DNA of 64,000 nt, from NCBI GenBank assembly GCA_963576735.1, contig OY755189.1, positions 5,060,622 to 5,124,621 of the forward strand, in the 5' to 3' direction. The notes under the pieces are model-generated. The model did no database searches, had not been told where the DNA came from, and saw nothing but the letters and a program-made list of their open reading frames with translations. Source of the DNA: Bedellia somnulentella. Taxonomy: Eukaryota; Arthropoda; Insecta; Lepidoptera; Bedelliidae. Shown piece after piece: positions 10,901 through 25,900 of the stretch; the stretch's first letter is position 1; the number at the start of each line of letters is the position of its first letter. The position numbers and the translations under genes are program-made.

Positions 10901-13900
10901 AAACCCCAACAATTTATGTCTATCTTTTACAGTTGACTCACAATAACACGTGTAATTCCTGATAGCTTAGCAGTTCGGAACATTCTGATTATATTTGTTT
11001 ACTCTTACGTTTGTAAACCTCTCACTCATCCCTAATTTAAAAAAGGTAACATTATTACCTATTCAATAAAAAAAGAATCATAGAAATCGGTAGAGAAACA
11101 CCGAAATTATACATAAAATAAGCCATCGCGCCCGTGACCAAAACCGAATCGTTACTAATTTACAAATAACATACTAGATGGCGCCAGTAGTTGCATCCTA
11201 CAACACGTAATGATTTATTTTTTAGATTGTTATAAATACTTCATAGCGTTTTATTCCAAAATTTGCTATTAAACGGAAATACTGAACCGTTCATTAAAGC
11301 GCATTCAACTACCCAAACTACACTGTTTGGGGAATGTTATAAATTTAATAAATTGAAAACATTGCGCTGAATTTCACAATGCTTCAGCAGTGACTAAAGA
11401 AAGAAACCTCAGATATTTAAAAAACAACGCTACCCGTGCGAAGCTGGGACGATCCACTAGTTACTAATAAATAAGGAATAAATAAAAAATTGTAAAAAAT
11501 TCGGAGGTAGGAAACGCAAACTACTAAAACGTGTAAAAGAAATCACGGATAGAAGAATTTCGCGCTGGCAGCCATTGACACGGAAGCTCAATTGGCAAGA
11601 GCGACGGGGGCGTATACCCGAGGTCGCGGGTTCGAATCCCGCCTGTGTCGAAATTTTTCTTTCCTTTATTTATTCTTTATTTCTTATGTTTTGTCATGAA
11701 GTCATGTGTGGTAAATTAATTTATCATGGTTGTGATCGGTGAGGGAAAACATAGTGAGAAAACCCACATGGCAAAAAACGATGATGAGTGCACTGTCTAA
11801 GCTAAACATGGCTTCAGAGTGAATACCATGTTATTAATGTCATATAATGTTCTAAATACTTTGTACCTCTGCCACGTCTTCAGAGATATATTAAAGATTG
11901 AAGATTAAAGATTATTTATTCAGAAAAAATACAAATGGATAAGACTTAAATAAAATTCAACATAAAAAGTTTACAAAAGAAAAATATGGCCGTTTACACA
12001 CGCTGATGCTGTACTAGGTCGAACCCGTATTACAGTCACCAGAGTCTTCCAATGTTTACAAGTAAAAATGATTTTAAGTCTCAACAATGATAAATGTAAA
12101 CAAAACTAGTCAGTGCTCTAGATAAATTGGGAAACATATTATATTAAAATAATGCAAGATAAATGTAATTAGTGCGATTAATAATAACATAATAAACATA
12201 ACATATAATAGAGAAATAAAAGATAAAATAAATATGGCGTAAGCATTTGAGTTTTGAGCTGTTTTCACAACTTTCCCGAAACGCTTAAAGGTTCAATGGA
12301 CCAAAAACATATCTGATTACTTTCATTTCATTTCACTTATTTTTTCTACAGAAATATTTTGAGAAAATTTAAGAGACGTTTTACATGAATAATTGAAATG
12401 TAATAGTCTGAGAGGTTCTAAATATTCATTAGAAGATGAATGAGTGTAAATCTTCCATAAATGCACTGATTGTTTGAAATATTTATTTATTTATTTATTT
12501 ATTTACTTATATTGTACAACATCACAGAAGACTAAATAGTATAGTTGAATTTAATAGAATTGAAAATAAATCCAAAACATACCGGCTAACTTTACTAAAA
12601 CTAATTTAATATGAGTTTGAAAGACTTACTGAGTTTTTAGGAGGCACGCAAAGGACAACCACAGCCGCACATTCATAGTCATATACTAGAGACCAAAACT
12701 CTCCTTGGGTCCTTATCAGCGGCCATTCCGTTACTATATATTCTCTTGGTTTAGTATAACCCTGTAAAAAAAATGCTGTCAAAATCACTGCACCTGGTTA
12801 AAATAAGCAGTAATAAAAATCTATTGTGTAGTGTCGGTTTTCACTATTCTGTAGTGTAGGTTTCGAATAGCTCCCCATTTCTGACGAATTTTTGGGCGAT
12901 GCGGATGGAGGCTCATCACCAAGAACCTTCATTTTACAATCGTTTCTCTTCAAAGTGGCCGAGGAATTATTATTCTGAAGCCCTGGCTACCCTTTTTAGG
13001 GATTGATAGCTGTTAGTATTTGCATGTATCTATGTAATCTCGAATTTGAATGTTTTTGTTCATGAAAACCTCATGTGTAATCTCTGGTAGTAATTCAAAG
13101 TTATTTAGGTACGTATTGAGTTATGTGAATATTTCGGTCTCTAAAATAGTGACAACAGTATCTTCACTAAACTTAGTATTACGATTAATAAAAAAAGGTA
13201 AAAACAGTACCTCAATCATATCAATGTTTTTTCTGTTATAATTTAACATCCTACCCACGGGTGTTGTAAGAGGCGACTAACGGTTTGGGGCTTTTTTAAG
13301 TTGTTTCTTTAAACAATATTTTATTTCTACCATATCAACTTCCAAATGTGGCTGAGGAGTTTCTAGCCATAAAGCTCTGGCTCTGGCTTTTGGAGATTTA
13401 TGGCCGTGAGTATATGTGTGTATGTATGTCATTATCCCTGTGTAGTATTTGTGTCATACATACATACATACATATACTCACGGCTATAAATCCCTAGATG
13501 GGGTAGCCAGAGCTAAGGAATTAAAAATTCCTCATCCACTTTTGGAAAGTTAAATGGGGAGAAGATAGTAAAATAAAGCTTGTTGGTGATGGGTCTCCAA
13601 CCGCATCGCCCAAAAATCCCTTAAAAGCCCCAATACCGTTAGTCGCCTCTTACGTACACCCACCGGAAGAAATGGGGTAGTGCTATTCTAAGCCGACACT
13701 ACACAGCTGACTAAGCCGACACTACACAGCTGTCATAAGCTATTTGTGTCATAAGCTTGAAATACTATAATGGAATGGAATAATATAATATAAGACTAAC
13801 CTATTTCATACCGCGGGTGTCGTAAGAGGTCACTTAGGGCTTTTAGAGACGGTTGAGCGATGTGGCTAGTGACCCATCCCTAATCATAATTTATTTTCCT

Positions 13901-16900
13901 TTCTCAACTTAAGGAATTCCTAATTTTTTAACTGTAAAGCTACTCCGTTTTTGAGAGTCCTCACCGTGACTATGTGTAAGTTTGATTATTATATAAAAAT
14001 CGCTTATACATTTTGTTTCCAAAAATATTAAACCAATTTGTAGAAAAAAGTACTCACGTCAACAAAAACTGCATTGATGTAGTCCGTAAAACTGTTTCCT
14101 TGAAACGATGTCAGGTACGGACGAAAGTTGTCGGCTGCAGACATACAAATATTTATAAGAATTATACTAATAATACTATACATGTTTTTGGCCTGCCGTA
14201 TCGTAAAACCTTAAAGCGTTTCTATTTGTTTGGTGTTTGGAAACTTATGAGAATAATATAAAAAAACTACTTTATCCTCATCGCATGACAGAGACCGCGG
14301 GCGGACATTTAGGCGGGTCGGCTAAATATGGCGATTTGATGACATCTGTTGGGTCAGCTAGTTAGAGATAAAACTTTTGTGATAATGTCTATACATTATT
14401 AATTTATTTAAAAAAAAGTGTAGGAAAGGTATTTTTAAGAACTATTGTAATTAGATATCAACACTGCTCATTGAATTGTATAGGTATTCAGAACTATTAT
14501 AATTTTTGGCTGATTTAATTTCTATATCGGCTTCGAATTCTCGAGTTAGAGATTTAATATAGTCTAATGTAATATATTATACTCAAACATATATAGGTAG
14601 TATAATATTGTGACATTTATTTTGTTAACAATAAAATGCTGTAAACAAAACAAAAAAAATGTGCGTTTACTTACGTGGTACCACCAAAACATCTCTATTC
14701 TTCTCCCTGTTATCTCCTCTGTGACCTCCAGCGCAGTCCCCAATAGTAAATCTCGGGGTCTGCTTACAAATCTGCTGATATTCCCTTTGGTACTCATTGA
14801 GTTTGGTCGTTGGGTCTCGCTGAGATTTCTGTTTCAGACGCTGAGATAACTCTGAGACGGGAAACCAGGACACACCACACACCACGTGTTCTTCTAGAGT
14901 GTCATAGACGAATTTGTATTGTTCCTAATAAAAATATATAATAAAAAAGTTAACAACGTGTTGTCGAATATACTTTATGAAGGGATGGACTTTTATGAGT
15001 AATTTAGGACAAACAATTCATACATATTTAAGTCTCCATGTTCAACCAACCGTCATAATATTAACTCCATATTTGTGCTATAAAGGCACTGAATGGCATA
15101 GCTAAAATATAGAATTCGCTATGAAAAACAATAGGTTATATCGACGGATAGTTGCGTGACGAATCTCTCTTGCATTACCATTATCTGTATCCTTCGTAAC
15201 TGTAATTGATTTTTCTTGTGTTTTATCGCACTGACCCGACGAATTCGATCATTTATATTTAACGCCACATTCGTTTGTATATGAGCTTTTTTATCTGTTT
15301 TTTTTTGTCCTCTTTTCAGACAGAAAACAAATGATTCCTACATAATAATCAAAACCATAAAAATATAAAAGGATATGTTTGCCAGATAATGTATATCTAT
15401 TACATAATAATATATGACCCATTTCACGGGTAGGTATATAAATGCCGCAGGCTGCTATTACAATTAAAATTTTCGCTATAACTCAAGGGATAAAGAAAAT
15501 TTTATGAGTGGTTTGTATACATAAGCTATATAAACATATATATATCATGTAAGTTTTACAATAGTCTGCGTAAAAATGTGAATGTCGTTTAGAATATTAC
15601 TACCCCTTTCTACCCACGGGTGTCATAAAAAGCGACTAGGGCTGTGAGGATTTACAAAGTGTTTTTGGGCGATGCGATTGGGGATCCATCACCACAATAC
15701 TTTATTTCTACTATCTTTTCCCCTATCAAATTCCAAATGTGACTGAAGCTGTGGCTACCCCTGTTTGGGATTTATCGCCGTGAGTATATGAGTATGAGAT
15801 GACAAAGGTGAAAGGAAGTAAAATAAATGGTACAGTAAGTAGTCACTTAAAAAACTCCAAATTCTGTTGTCGTCATACCATACCGTTCCAAACCAATACA
15901 AATACATTTCATTTCAGTTCACCAGTCTATTAGTTAAATTAAACAGTGTATTTTTATTTCAATTTGAAATAGTAAACCAAAAAGTTAAGTGTTTAATAAA
16001 GTGCACATGGAGCTTGCGGCTACCAACCTCGAACGGTCATGCCACTCAGGAATTCATTGTAGCTAAAGGGTTAAAATGCGGACGTTTAATGGAGCCGTGG
16101 TTTTCCTAAAAGAGTACCTACTTTCAAAACGTGATTGATGAGAGTTGGTAAAAGTATGGCTAAAATGCTTTAAAATACATTAAAAGTTTGGTAAAAGTAT
16201 GGCTAAAATAAAACGTTTCACGATTGGAAATACAGTCAACTTCGTATGATAAATCTGCGGTCAATTTTAAGTTTTGATGTTAAGTTTTTTTGATAATTTT
16301 GTTTATTTCAGTGAAGTTTATGTCGATTATTAAATAAACTATATACAACTTATTGAGTATTAACAGTAATTTATTAGATGTTATTATTTGGTCCGGGAAA
16401 ACTTATTTACTACATAGGGTCGGAATGTAATCAATTTCAATCCACTAATAGGAAGCGAAAACTTTCAGAGTTACAATAGAACATCACGTTAAATATCATA
16501 GGAGTTTCGTGGAAGAAAATACTTAACACCGTCGTGCGAAGCCTGGTTGGGCCACTAGTAACTTACTTAAACGAAAAATGTATTAAGTGACAGGTAAGAA
16601 TTTGAACGAACTAAATTAAATTAAATTAAATTATTTTTATTCGAGGGTAGGAACAATGCTTCATAACGTTAACTAACGGTCCTCGCACTAGGCAAAACCT
16701 GTATCGCGAGGTCCCAGGTAAGTTTTACACTGCAAGCGATAATATTGCGGAAGCGAAGCGATTACATTTAACTATGATAGAGAGAACTTCGAACATTATT
16801 TAGATATATTATATTCCGTTAAAGAATGAAAAATTATATACTTGCCTCATTTTCTATAAGACCCTTTCTTGACTGTCGCAATTTTTTCAAATAGCCAAAC

Positions 16901-19900
16901 ACATCAAAGCAATCTTCCTCTTCAGCTAATTCTAAGTTGGAATCAATTGATAGATAAACACCAGATCTGCCTCCACCGTCACTGAAATACAATAAAAAAT
17001 TAGGACATACTGTTTTATTCCGAAAAGAATGGCAGAGATTATACAGACATACTATGACAAAACTAATAGACCAATGTATCATTCAATCATAGGCGTGTAG
17101 TGGCGGCTTGGAAAGTCACTACACCTTCGACCCACGGGTGTCGTAAGAGGCGACTAAGGGTATGGGGTTTTAAGCGGTTTTGGGCGATGCGGTTGTAGAA
17201 CTATCACCAACGCTACTTTATTCTTACCATCTTGTCCTCCTATCAACTTCCAAATGTACAAAAAAATACAAAAATCTTTATTCAGTTTCATGGTTTTTTT
17301 ACAGAAGTATAAGGTTGGAGCCCCCTTTTAAGTAAATAAATACCTGTGCCAGGGGACCCCGCTCCCCCACACGGTGCAGCCTTGTCGTGGCGTGGGGGCT
17401 CAGTAGCCCCGGGCTGGTCACCCGGGGTGAAGCCAATGCACCAAGGGTCCGCTTCTCTCCTCTGTTTTCAGAGTGAGTAGTAAGCGGACTGGGTGAGGAG
17501 AAAACCTCGTTTAAAAAAATCAAGGGAACTCGTAACCCTGGCAGTCTTGCACTTCCAGGGCCGAGGGTCTTGCCGCGGCGTAGGCTTGACCGCGAGGAGT
17601 AAACCTCTATAAAAAATCGGAAGAGGAGTAAACCTTCCGCAAAAATCCGAGGATAAAACCTCGTTAAAAAATCCGTGAGGCGGTGGGCTGCGACCGGCGG
17701 GTTGCAGTCTGCTACTCCGCAAGGAGAACCTCGAGGGGGTGGGCGTTTGGAACTTGTGGCCCAAACGCCTGCGGTGCTGAGGAAGCACAAGGAGGAGTGG
17801 GGGACTTTAAGTCCCCCGAGATGGGCTGCTTTTTGCAGCAGGTGCGTGGAGTCTGTGGATGTTGCCTATGGTAAAGTCGCCAGGGACTCCACACATGTGT
17901 ACCATAGTTGGCCACCGTGGGGTTTTAGTCGGTAAGAGTCCGACATACCTTCGTCACCCCGCCGGGTGACGTCGGATCCATGAGGATTTCCCCACGAAAA
18001 AAAAAAAAAAAAAAAAAAAAAAAGGGGACCCCGCTCCCCCACACGGTGCAGCCTTGTCGTGGCGTGGGGGCTCAGTAGCCCCGGGTTGGTCACCCGGGGT
18101 GAACCAATGCACCAAGGGTCCGCTTCTCTCCTCTGTTTTCAGAGTGAGTAGTAAGCGGACTGGGTGAGGAGAAAACCTCGTTAAAAAAATCAAGGGAACT
18201 CGTAACCCTGGCAGTCTTGCACTTCCAGGGCCGAGGGTCTTGCCGCGGCGTAGGCTTGACCGCGAGGAGTAAACCTCTATAAAAAATCGGAAGAGGAGTA
18301 AACCTTCCGCAAAAATCCGAGGATAAAACCTCGTTAAAAAATCCGTGAGGCGGTGGGCTGCGACCGGCGGGTTGCAGTCTGCTACTCCGCAAGGAGAACC
18401 TCGAGGGGGTGGGCGTTTGGAACTTGTGGCCCAAACGCCTGCGGTGCTGAGGAAGCACAAGGAGGAGTGGGGGACTTTAAGTCCCCCGAGATGGGCTGCT
18501 TTTTGCAGCAGGTGCGTGGAGTCTGTGGATGTTGCCTATGGTAAAGTCGCCAGGGACTCCACTCATTTGTACCATAGTTGGCCACCGTGGGGTTTTAGTC
18601 GGTAAGAGTCCGACATACCTTCGTCACCCCGCCGGGTGGCGTCGGATCCATGAGGATTTCCCCACGGAAAAAAAAAAAAAAAAAAAAAAAGGGGACCCCG
18701 CTCCTCCGATTGCAAGTAATACAATATCGATGAAACTACATATCCGATACATTTGAATTTTAATTATTGTTGAGTAATATAATATATCATATTTTTATAT
18801 ATTTTTTAATATTAATTATTGATAAAGCTATATAATCCAAAAACATTGTTTTTATTTTTATTTTGTATTCAAAATAATATCAAAATTTAAATATCAATAC
18901 ATTAATACATTAAATTATTCAATCAAACCTTTAATTATTTATTTTTTATAATTATTTATGCATGCAACATTCCAAAAGAAGACTAAAACTATTTATTCTT
19001 AGGTTTACATTTTAAGTAACTTTTCACATCCACAGTTATATTTGCAATTGCAACATAAGATTTTTTCTCTAATGTAAGAGTAAAAGTTGATCTTAAATAA
19101 TATCAAAAAGAAAAATAAATGAAATTGACAAATTTATATTTAAATTAATTAATTATTTACATATTATATTTAATAGAATTGTAATAATAAACAATACACA
19201 TTATTTGTTTACTATTTAACTTAATTTTTATTCTTGAACAATTGCTCAGTGCAGTCGTAAGTTTGTTTTACTTACGGCCGGTTTCACATCTGAGAATTCA
19301 ACGATAAAAGCATCTCAAACCGTATTTGAGTGACTGGCTAAGTCGGTTACTATTTTCTTACATTCATTAATAGATTTAGGGAGAATGTTCAGTTCCTTAT
19401 TAATTGTGTTGTACAAGTGTGCTGACTGCCAGGAATATTGCCTGCCTGCATATGCGGTTCTTACTAGATCTACTTTTATAGCCATTTTTGCCTTTCTGGT
19501 GGTAGTTGTCTGTGGAGTATAAGGAATATTTCTATGAACACGAAATGTGCGTGAGGAGTTTCTAGCTGTGAAGCATTTTTTGGGATTTATGGCCGTGAGT
19601 ATAGATGAATATACATATGTATGCATGTACAATAAAAAATGAAGCAAGAAAAAATATAATGAGACTTTAAAACAATCCTTCACTTATAATTAATAGTTTC
19701 AGTGGAGGTTTAATTATCCGAGACCAGACAAACGGGTTGGACCAGCGTGATGGATTTATAATTATTCCATGAACATGTAAAATGGATGAAACGAGGATTC
19801 TACTCTTTAAATGTTGGAAATTATACGCATTTCCTAATTTCTTGTCACGAACTATAAATTAGCGACTCTTTATTAAGTGCTGGCGGTTATTATGTAAAAC

Positions 19901-22900
19901 TGGAACTGAAACCGTTTTCTTTTAGTTGGATGAGCGGTATTTATTGGATAAATGATATGGTTTAACTATTATTTACATACATACATACATATACTCACGG
20001 CTATAAATCCCAAGAAGGGGTAGCCAGAGCACTTTTGGAAAGTTGAGTGGGGAAAAGATGGCAAAATAAAGGTTGTTGGTGATGGGTCTCCAACCGCATC
20101 GCCCAAAATTCCCTTAAAAGCCCCAATACCGTTAGTCGCCTCTTACGTACACCCACCGAAAGAAATGGGGTAGTACTATTCTAAGCCGACACTGCACAGC
20201 TAAACTATTATTTATTTCCTCAAACTCAAACGTTCGTGCCGTATATCCCCAAAGGGGTTGGCAGAGGTACTAATACTTCTGAACATCATGTGAAAGCGTC
20301 ACCTGGTGTTCAGAGTACTCACGTTTTGCTTGGACACTGACCTTATGTGATAGGGGGCAGGCTATCACTGTTTTGTACGAAATGATGTCACATGACAAAG
20401 TACAACTTATCCATGTAGGTTTCCAACAACCATGATAAATTATCCACACGTATGGTACTCCAAAATACAAATTGGTGTAGGCCCAAGCCGGGATTTGAAC
20501 TCACGCCCTGTCTGTTTTGACGGGCGGGTGCTCTATCTATTGGACTATCTATTTCCATATAACTAAAAATGCATGTTTAACTAAAGTTGCATTCCTAAGA
20601 CATTAAATGGGTGTTCAAAGTTCTATTTGATTATGAAGGCTTTTAGTCATATTGTAAAGGTAGTTCTTTCTACACAACCTTATGAAATTTCTAATTCGAA
20701 TTAAATTAACCATCTCTTTCTTTTATAAATATATATTAAAAAAATAAGTAAAAATTCGGAGGTAGGAAACGCAAACACTACTTAAACGTGTAAAAGAAAT
20801 AAAGGATAGAAGAATTTCGCGCTGGCAGCTATTGACACGGTGGCTCAATTGGCAGAGCGTCTCGGGGCGTATACCCGAGGTCGCGGGTTCGATTCCCGCC
20901 TGTGTCGAGATTTTTCTTTCCTTTATTTATTAGTAATAATCTCCACATGAGGTTTTCATGAACAAAAAGATTTAAATTATAATTATGTTCGATAAAGTGT
21001 TAGTAGTTGTAAATAATGTGGATTGATCAATGCAAACGCGGCATTATGAAAATATGAAAACTAAAGCCTTCAGACTTATCTAGTTACCGGAAAAGTTCCT
21101 CTTAAACAGAAAATTAAACAAACCGCTGCTAATTATAGACAGATATAATAGATAGAAGACCATTGTATATCTAAGATGATAATTAAACTGGCCTTTAACT
21201 CAGTGCATTCACTTGGAGCATGGATTTCGTTCTTTATTCTTAAAACTCTATGGAAAAATGACTACCGAGTGTGAGAATTCAGTTTTAGTCAAAGTATTGT
21301 AAATAAATAGAAATGTTTTAGTCTATCAATAGAAATATTATATCCACCTTTGATATTTTTCGCTCGAAATTTAACACTTGATATAATTTCTGTGGTGGGA
21401 AAAATTCTACGATCGTAGGAAAATTTCCCCCCTTCTTCGACATTTATGTTGAAATAATTTTGTTATTTCTGAGAATACTCAACACGGTAGCATGCCCAAC
21501 CAATCAAGGCAAACTGTCCAAAAACATAGACTATTGCCTGTAATTTTTTCTCTATGAACTTACTTGCAATGCACCACCATCGGCCCAGCCGCCGGGTTAG
21601 CCGCCAGTCTGCTGCCGACCACCGCGCGCACTCGACGTCTGAACTCTAGTAGCGCGTTGCTGAATGGACACGTGTGGGAATGCCATTGGGTGTAGTGGAA
21701 TTGGAGGATAAACCGCTCTTCGATTACCACCTGAAATGGAAGAGTTTTGGTTAGATATTGGACAAAAGAACAGCTATATAGCACCAACGCATTTAGACCC
21801 GCGGGTGTTGTAAGAGGCTGTTGGTTGATATGGCTGGAGCCAATGATGTTACACGTCGTACGCAGTGCATGTACCCGCATTGCACTTTATGGATAATCAA
21901 TAAGCTCGAAGGACCTAACCCACACTTTTACTGAGTTTGAGTTAAGTATGCCAATTAAATTTGAAAATGTAGGTTTTTCGAAATAAATAATATTTGTATT
22001 TGCATTGCTGAGGGTTGAATATATGAAGGAGTAAAAACTCTACTGTAAAAAGTGCACGCCAACTGTTAATCTTAAACACCCAGCCTAACTGACAGTATGA
22101 CAAAAGCACTTTATTTCAAACTTTAATCGTTCATATCACGAAATTGACTTTTTGTGGTTTCAGTTCTTTGTGGTTATCTACGTTCAATTTTGCTTGTAGA
22201 CTTCTTTATTACACGTGTAAAAGTGGTTATTGGCGCCGCCTTCTACGACGTTTTGTGTATGCTACAGTAATACACTATAACCAACATACATTCATATACT
22301 CACGCTTATAATTCCCATTGGGGTAGGTAGAGACTATTGATCGCCACTTTTTAAGATCCTGGCAAACCCTTCTAGCTTCGTTTACATCCATCAATATTTT
22401 CTTACATGCTCTTTTACTCTTCATACTTCGGACGCCGGCCTTTTTGAGCACACACTCTAGGTGTGCCCTCCGTGGTCGTCCTCTACTCACATTACCTTCC
22501 ACATTGGCTCTATAGATGTCTTTCACCAATTTACTGTCATGTGCTCAACATGACCTCATCTCTAGTGCATTCACTCTGCTCTCATGCTTCTTCTGCCACT
22601 CCCAACATTTACTACCATACATAAGCGTAGGAACCAGAACAGCATCATGCGCTGCCATCCGGGCCATTTTGGACACCGACTGACTAGACATGAGACTATT
22701 AAAGCTCCATGAATCGCATTACTATAACCAAACAAGAAACAAACATTATCTGAATATTTAGTAATGACTTACATTTTTCTCAGTTCTATAGAGTCGGAAG
22801 GTTCTAATGTGGAAGTTAGCTAGCTCCTCCTCCTGCACGATGCCGACGCTGATGTCGCCGTAGGTCTCGTCCTTCTCCTTGTTGGGGGGCCAGTACTGGA

Positions 22901-25900
22901 CGCACATTACCTGGTGATAGAGATATGGGAATTTGAGTTGGATTAGTCACAAATAGTATGAATATTACTAGGGGCACAATTTGACAAGGCCGACTGTATT
23001 GTATTAAAGTCAAGGTGTGCAGACTGATACTTCTGAACGTCCCGGTACATAGTTGTAACCTGGTTTTCAGAGTAGTGCCGGCTTAAAATGATGCAACCCT
23101 TTTCTACCCACGGGTGTCGTAAGAGGTGACTTAGGGTATAGGACTGTTTTCAAATGGTTTTTGGACGATGAGGTTGAAGACCCATCACCGACGATACTTT
23201 ATTTCTACCATCATCTCCTATCAGCTTGCAAATGTGACTAAAGAGTTTCTAGCTCTGAAGCTCTCGCCCCCTTATTTGTGATTTATGGCCGTCATGATCA
23301 AAGTACCCACGTTTTGCCAGGACCGTGCGATCATGTGTTAGGGGTTAGTCTGTTTTGTACGAATATGCTTCAGGTATACGTAAACACTCTTGGAGTTGAC
23401 TTTTGAGTTAGCTTATCACACTATACGTACTTTCACTTGCTATCGTTTTTTACTACCATATCGTGTAGTACCAAAGTTACAGATCAAACGATACAAATTA
23501 AGACTAACAATTTCGATCGTAAAAACGATAATCAAATTCCTTACTTCTGAAACATCGGGTTAGAAACAAGCTTATTAACATCCCCAAACCAAATTACTAA
23601 ATTTTCCTGCCCATATGAAGTGTTCTTTCACATCCAATAACATTGTAAGCCGGCTCCCAGGAGAGCGACCGTGATTTTATTTCTTGTCTAGCTGCCAGAA
23701 CACAACGATTTGCGAGCCCCGATGAATATTGTTTGTATCATATTAACATTACGCTTTGTATTCTCCCAAAGGGATGATAATGACTTCATTTCACTACGGT
23801 ATAGTCTTCTTATTTTTGTTTTGCATTTTTAATGCATTGTTCGCTTGTAATAGAATTCAATGTATATTAACGTATTGTATTAATTAGTGCTGTGTAGTGG
23901 ATAGCTTAGCATAGAACTACATAATTTCTATCCGTGGATGGTGTAAGAGGCGAATAAAGGTATTGGGGCTGTTCAAGTCAATGTTATGCGATTCGGTTTG
24001 AGACCAATCACCAATATCTTCTATTTCGTAATCTCTTTCCCACTTAACTGTCTGAGGAATTTGTTATTCTGAGGTTCTAGCTCAAAGGGTATCCCTTTAA
24101 GAGATAAATAGCCGTGAGTCATTTTATGTTGTTTACACAGCGTGTAGTTCAGTATAATGTATTTTCGAAAGTGACAATCACAGATATCAACTGAATCATA
24201 TTATAGTTAAAGTCAAAGTGCATAGATAAATAACTATTACGGAGAAGAAGATGAGAAATTTATTGTTGTGGGGAGACGATCCAAGAAGATAATATTGGTG
24301 TATATTAATACAGGGTATTAGTTGAGCGGGGTTTGTCACTAACAGCTTATACGTATATAGGTATTATTTCAAATAATTTATTTCTGACTTGCCTTTATAG
24401 TCTGGTCCAAACCAAAATAAAACTTATAAAATATGATCGCAAAATTGCTTCTCTTCACAGAACTGTCAAGATTATGGTCGGGTTCAAGTCGTAACATTTC
24501 CCAATAATCAAATTCTCAGGGAGAGGTGATGTAATTTTGTTACGATGAAAATTGCCTGAAAATTGTTTGAAGCGACTAAGTTTTAGCTGGGTTGCTGAAA
24601 GGTTACGACCATAAGCGGCGCAGGGATAATAAGGGTTTCTTATATTTTGTAAAATTTTCAGAAAGTTATTTTTTTTTATGTTTTTCTTTGCTTTCAAATC
24701 ACAACCTACTCATCGATAAATTAAATTAGTAATAAAGTACTACTAGATTTTTAACCATGAGCTACACTAACAGGATTTTTTAAACTTTCTGCTAAGATGA
24801 ACATATTGTTATTTTTTAAAAAAACTGGAATAAGCTATCAATGGTAAAATAAGATCAAATTTTAAAAGTGTACACAGCTGCTACTTAACTAAAATATATC
24901 GTCAAACATTAAAAAAATCGGTATAGTCATTTTTCCAACAACGTCTATAAAATAACGAACAAAAACCACTTCGTAACTTTCCTTACACAAGTACTCTCAA
25001 TAACAAAAAATGCATCATCAAAATATTTCTCAACAAATCTATTCAGTACTGAAACTCGCGTACTCTTAACACAATATGAGTGACCGCAAACAATCTAATG
25101 TCAACAGTCTCTTACAAACACCTTCGGGAAGAAAAAGGGTGCTATGAAAGCAGCTTTTATACCCCTCTTCACACAGAACAGCCAAAATAATAAAATTTAC
25201 TATCCAACATAAACATTTACATAAGTTATAAAGAGTCATCAAAATATTTCTCAACAAATCTCCTATTCGGTACTCAAACTCCTTTGATTCCTTTTGAGGA
25301 TCACTGCCCCTTCTTACCCACGGGTGTCGTAAGAGGCGACTAAGGGTATGGGGCCATTTGAAGCGGTTGTTGGGCGATGCTGTTGGATGTTATTTCTACC
25401 ATCTTGTCCCCTATCAACTTCCAAATGTGGCTGAGATGTTTCTAGCTCTGAAGGTCTGGCTACGCCTTTTTGTGATTCATGGCCGTGAGTATATGTATGT
25501 ATGTAGGTCAATAAAATATCGAGCGAAAACGACTTACATAAGTAACAAGTACTCTCTTTTGACAACAAAAGAATCATCAAATTATATCTGAACAAATCTT
25601 CTATTCAGTACCCAAACTCACGTACTCCTAACACACAATACGAGTGACCGCAAACAATCCCTTGTCGTCAGCAGCTGTGGAAACGACCTGTTTCATTTCA
25701 TTCGATACTTTTTGATAACAATAGCTATCGCTGAAATACGAGACCCTCTGTATTTTCAGTATGGTCCTATTTTGCGAGTCAGGTATATCTCAATTTATGT
25801 TATTAATTTATTATTATACGATGTCTATACAATCTTTGCGATATGTTTTTAGAATATTAGTTGTATTTATTCGAAGTAAGGAACATGTTTAAAAAGAATA

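Noticed and set aside
15867..16109. 80-codon plus-strand frame
   Set aside because: No splice context, domain or homologue recognised; within a Ptp99A intron.
17675..17935. Sense 86-codon frame in the GC-rich unit
   Set aside because: Ends near the usual 3' phrase and might be an ORF remnant, but no motif is recognisable; kept only as part of the repeat.
17299..18460. Antisense frames of about 106-168 codons in the GC-rich units
   Set aside because: They run opposite to the poly(A) tail, repeat in both copies, and their sequences look like translated low-complexity GC-rich DNA; no family resemblance.
20834..20907. Functional tRNA gene
   Set aside because: Cloverleaf is good but the anticodon loop has C33 and the sequence recurs with conserved non-tRNA flanks at several sites, so it is a tRNA-derived repeat.
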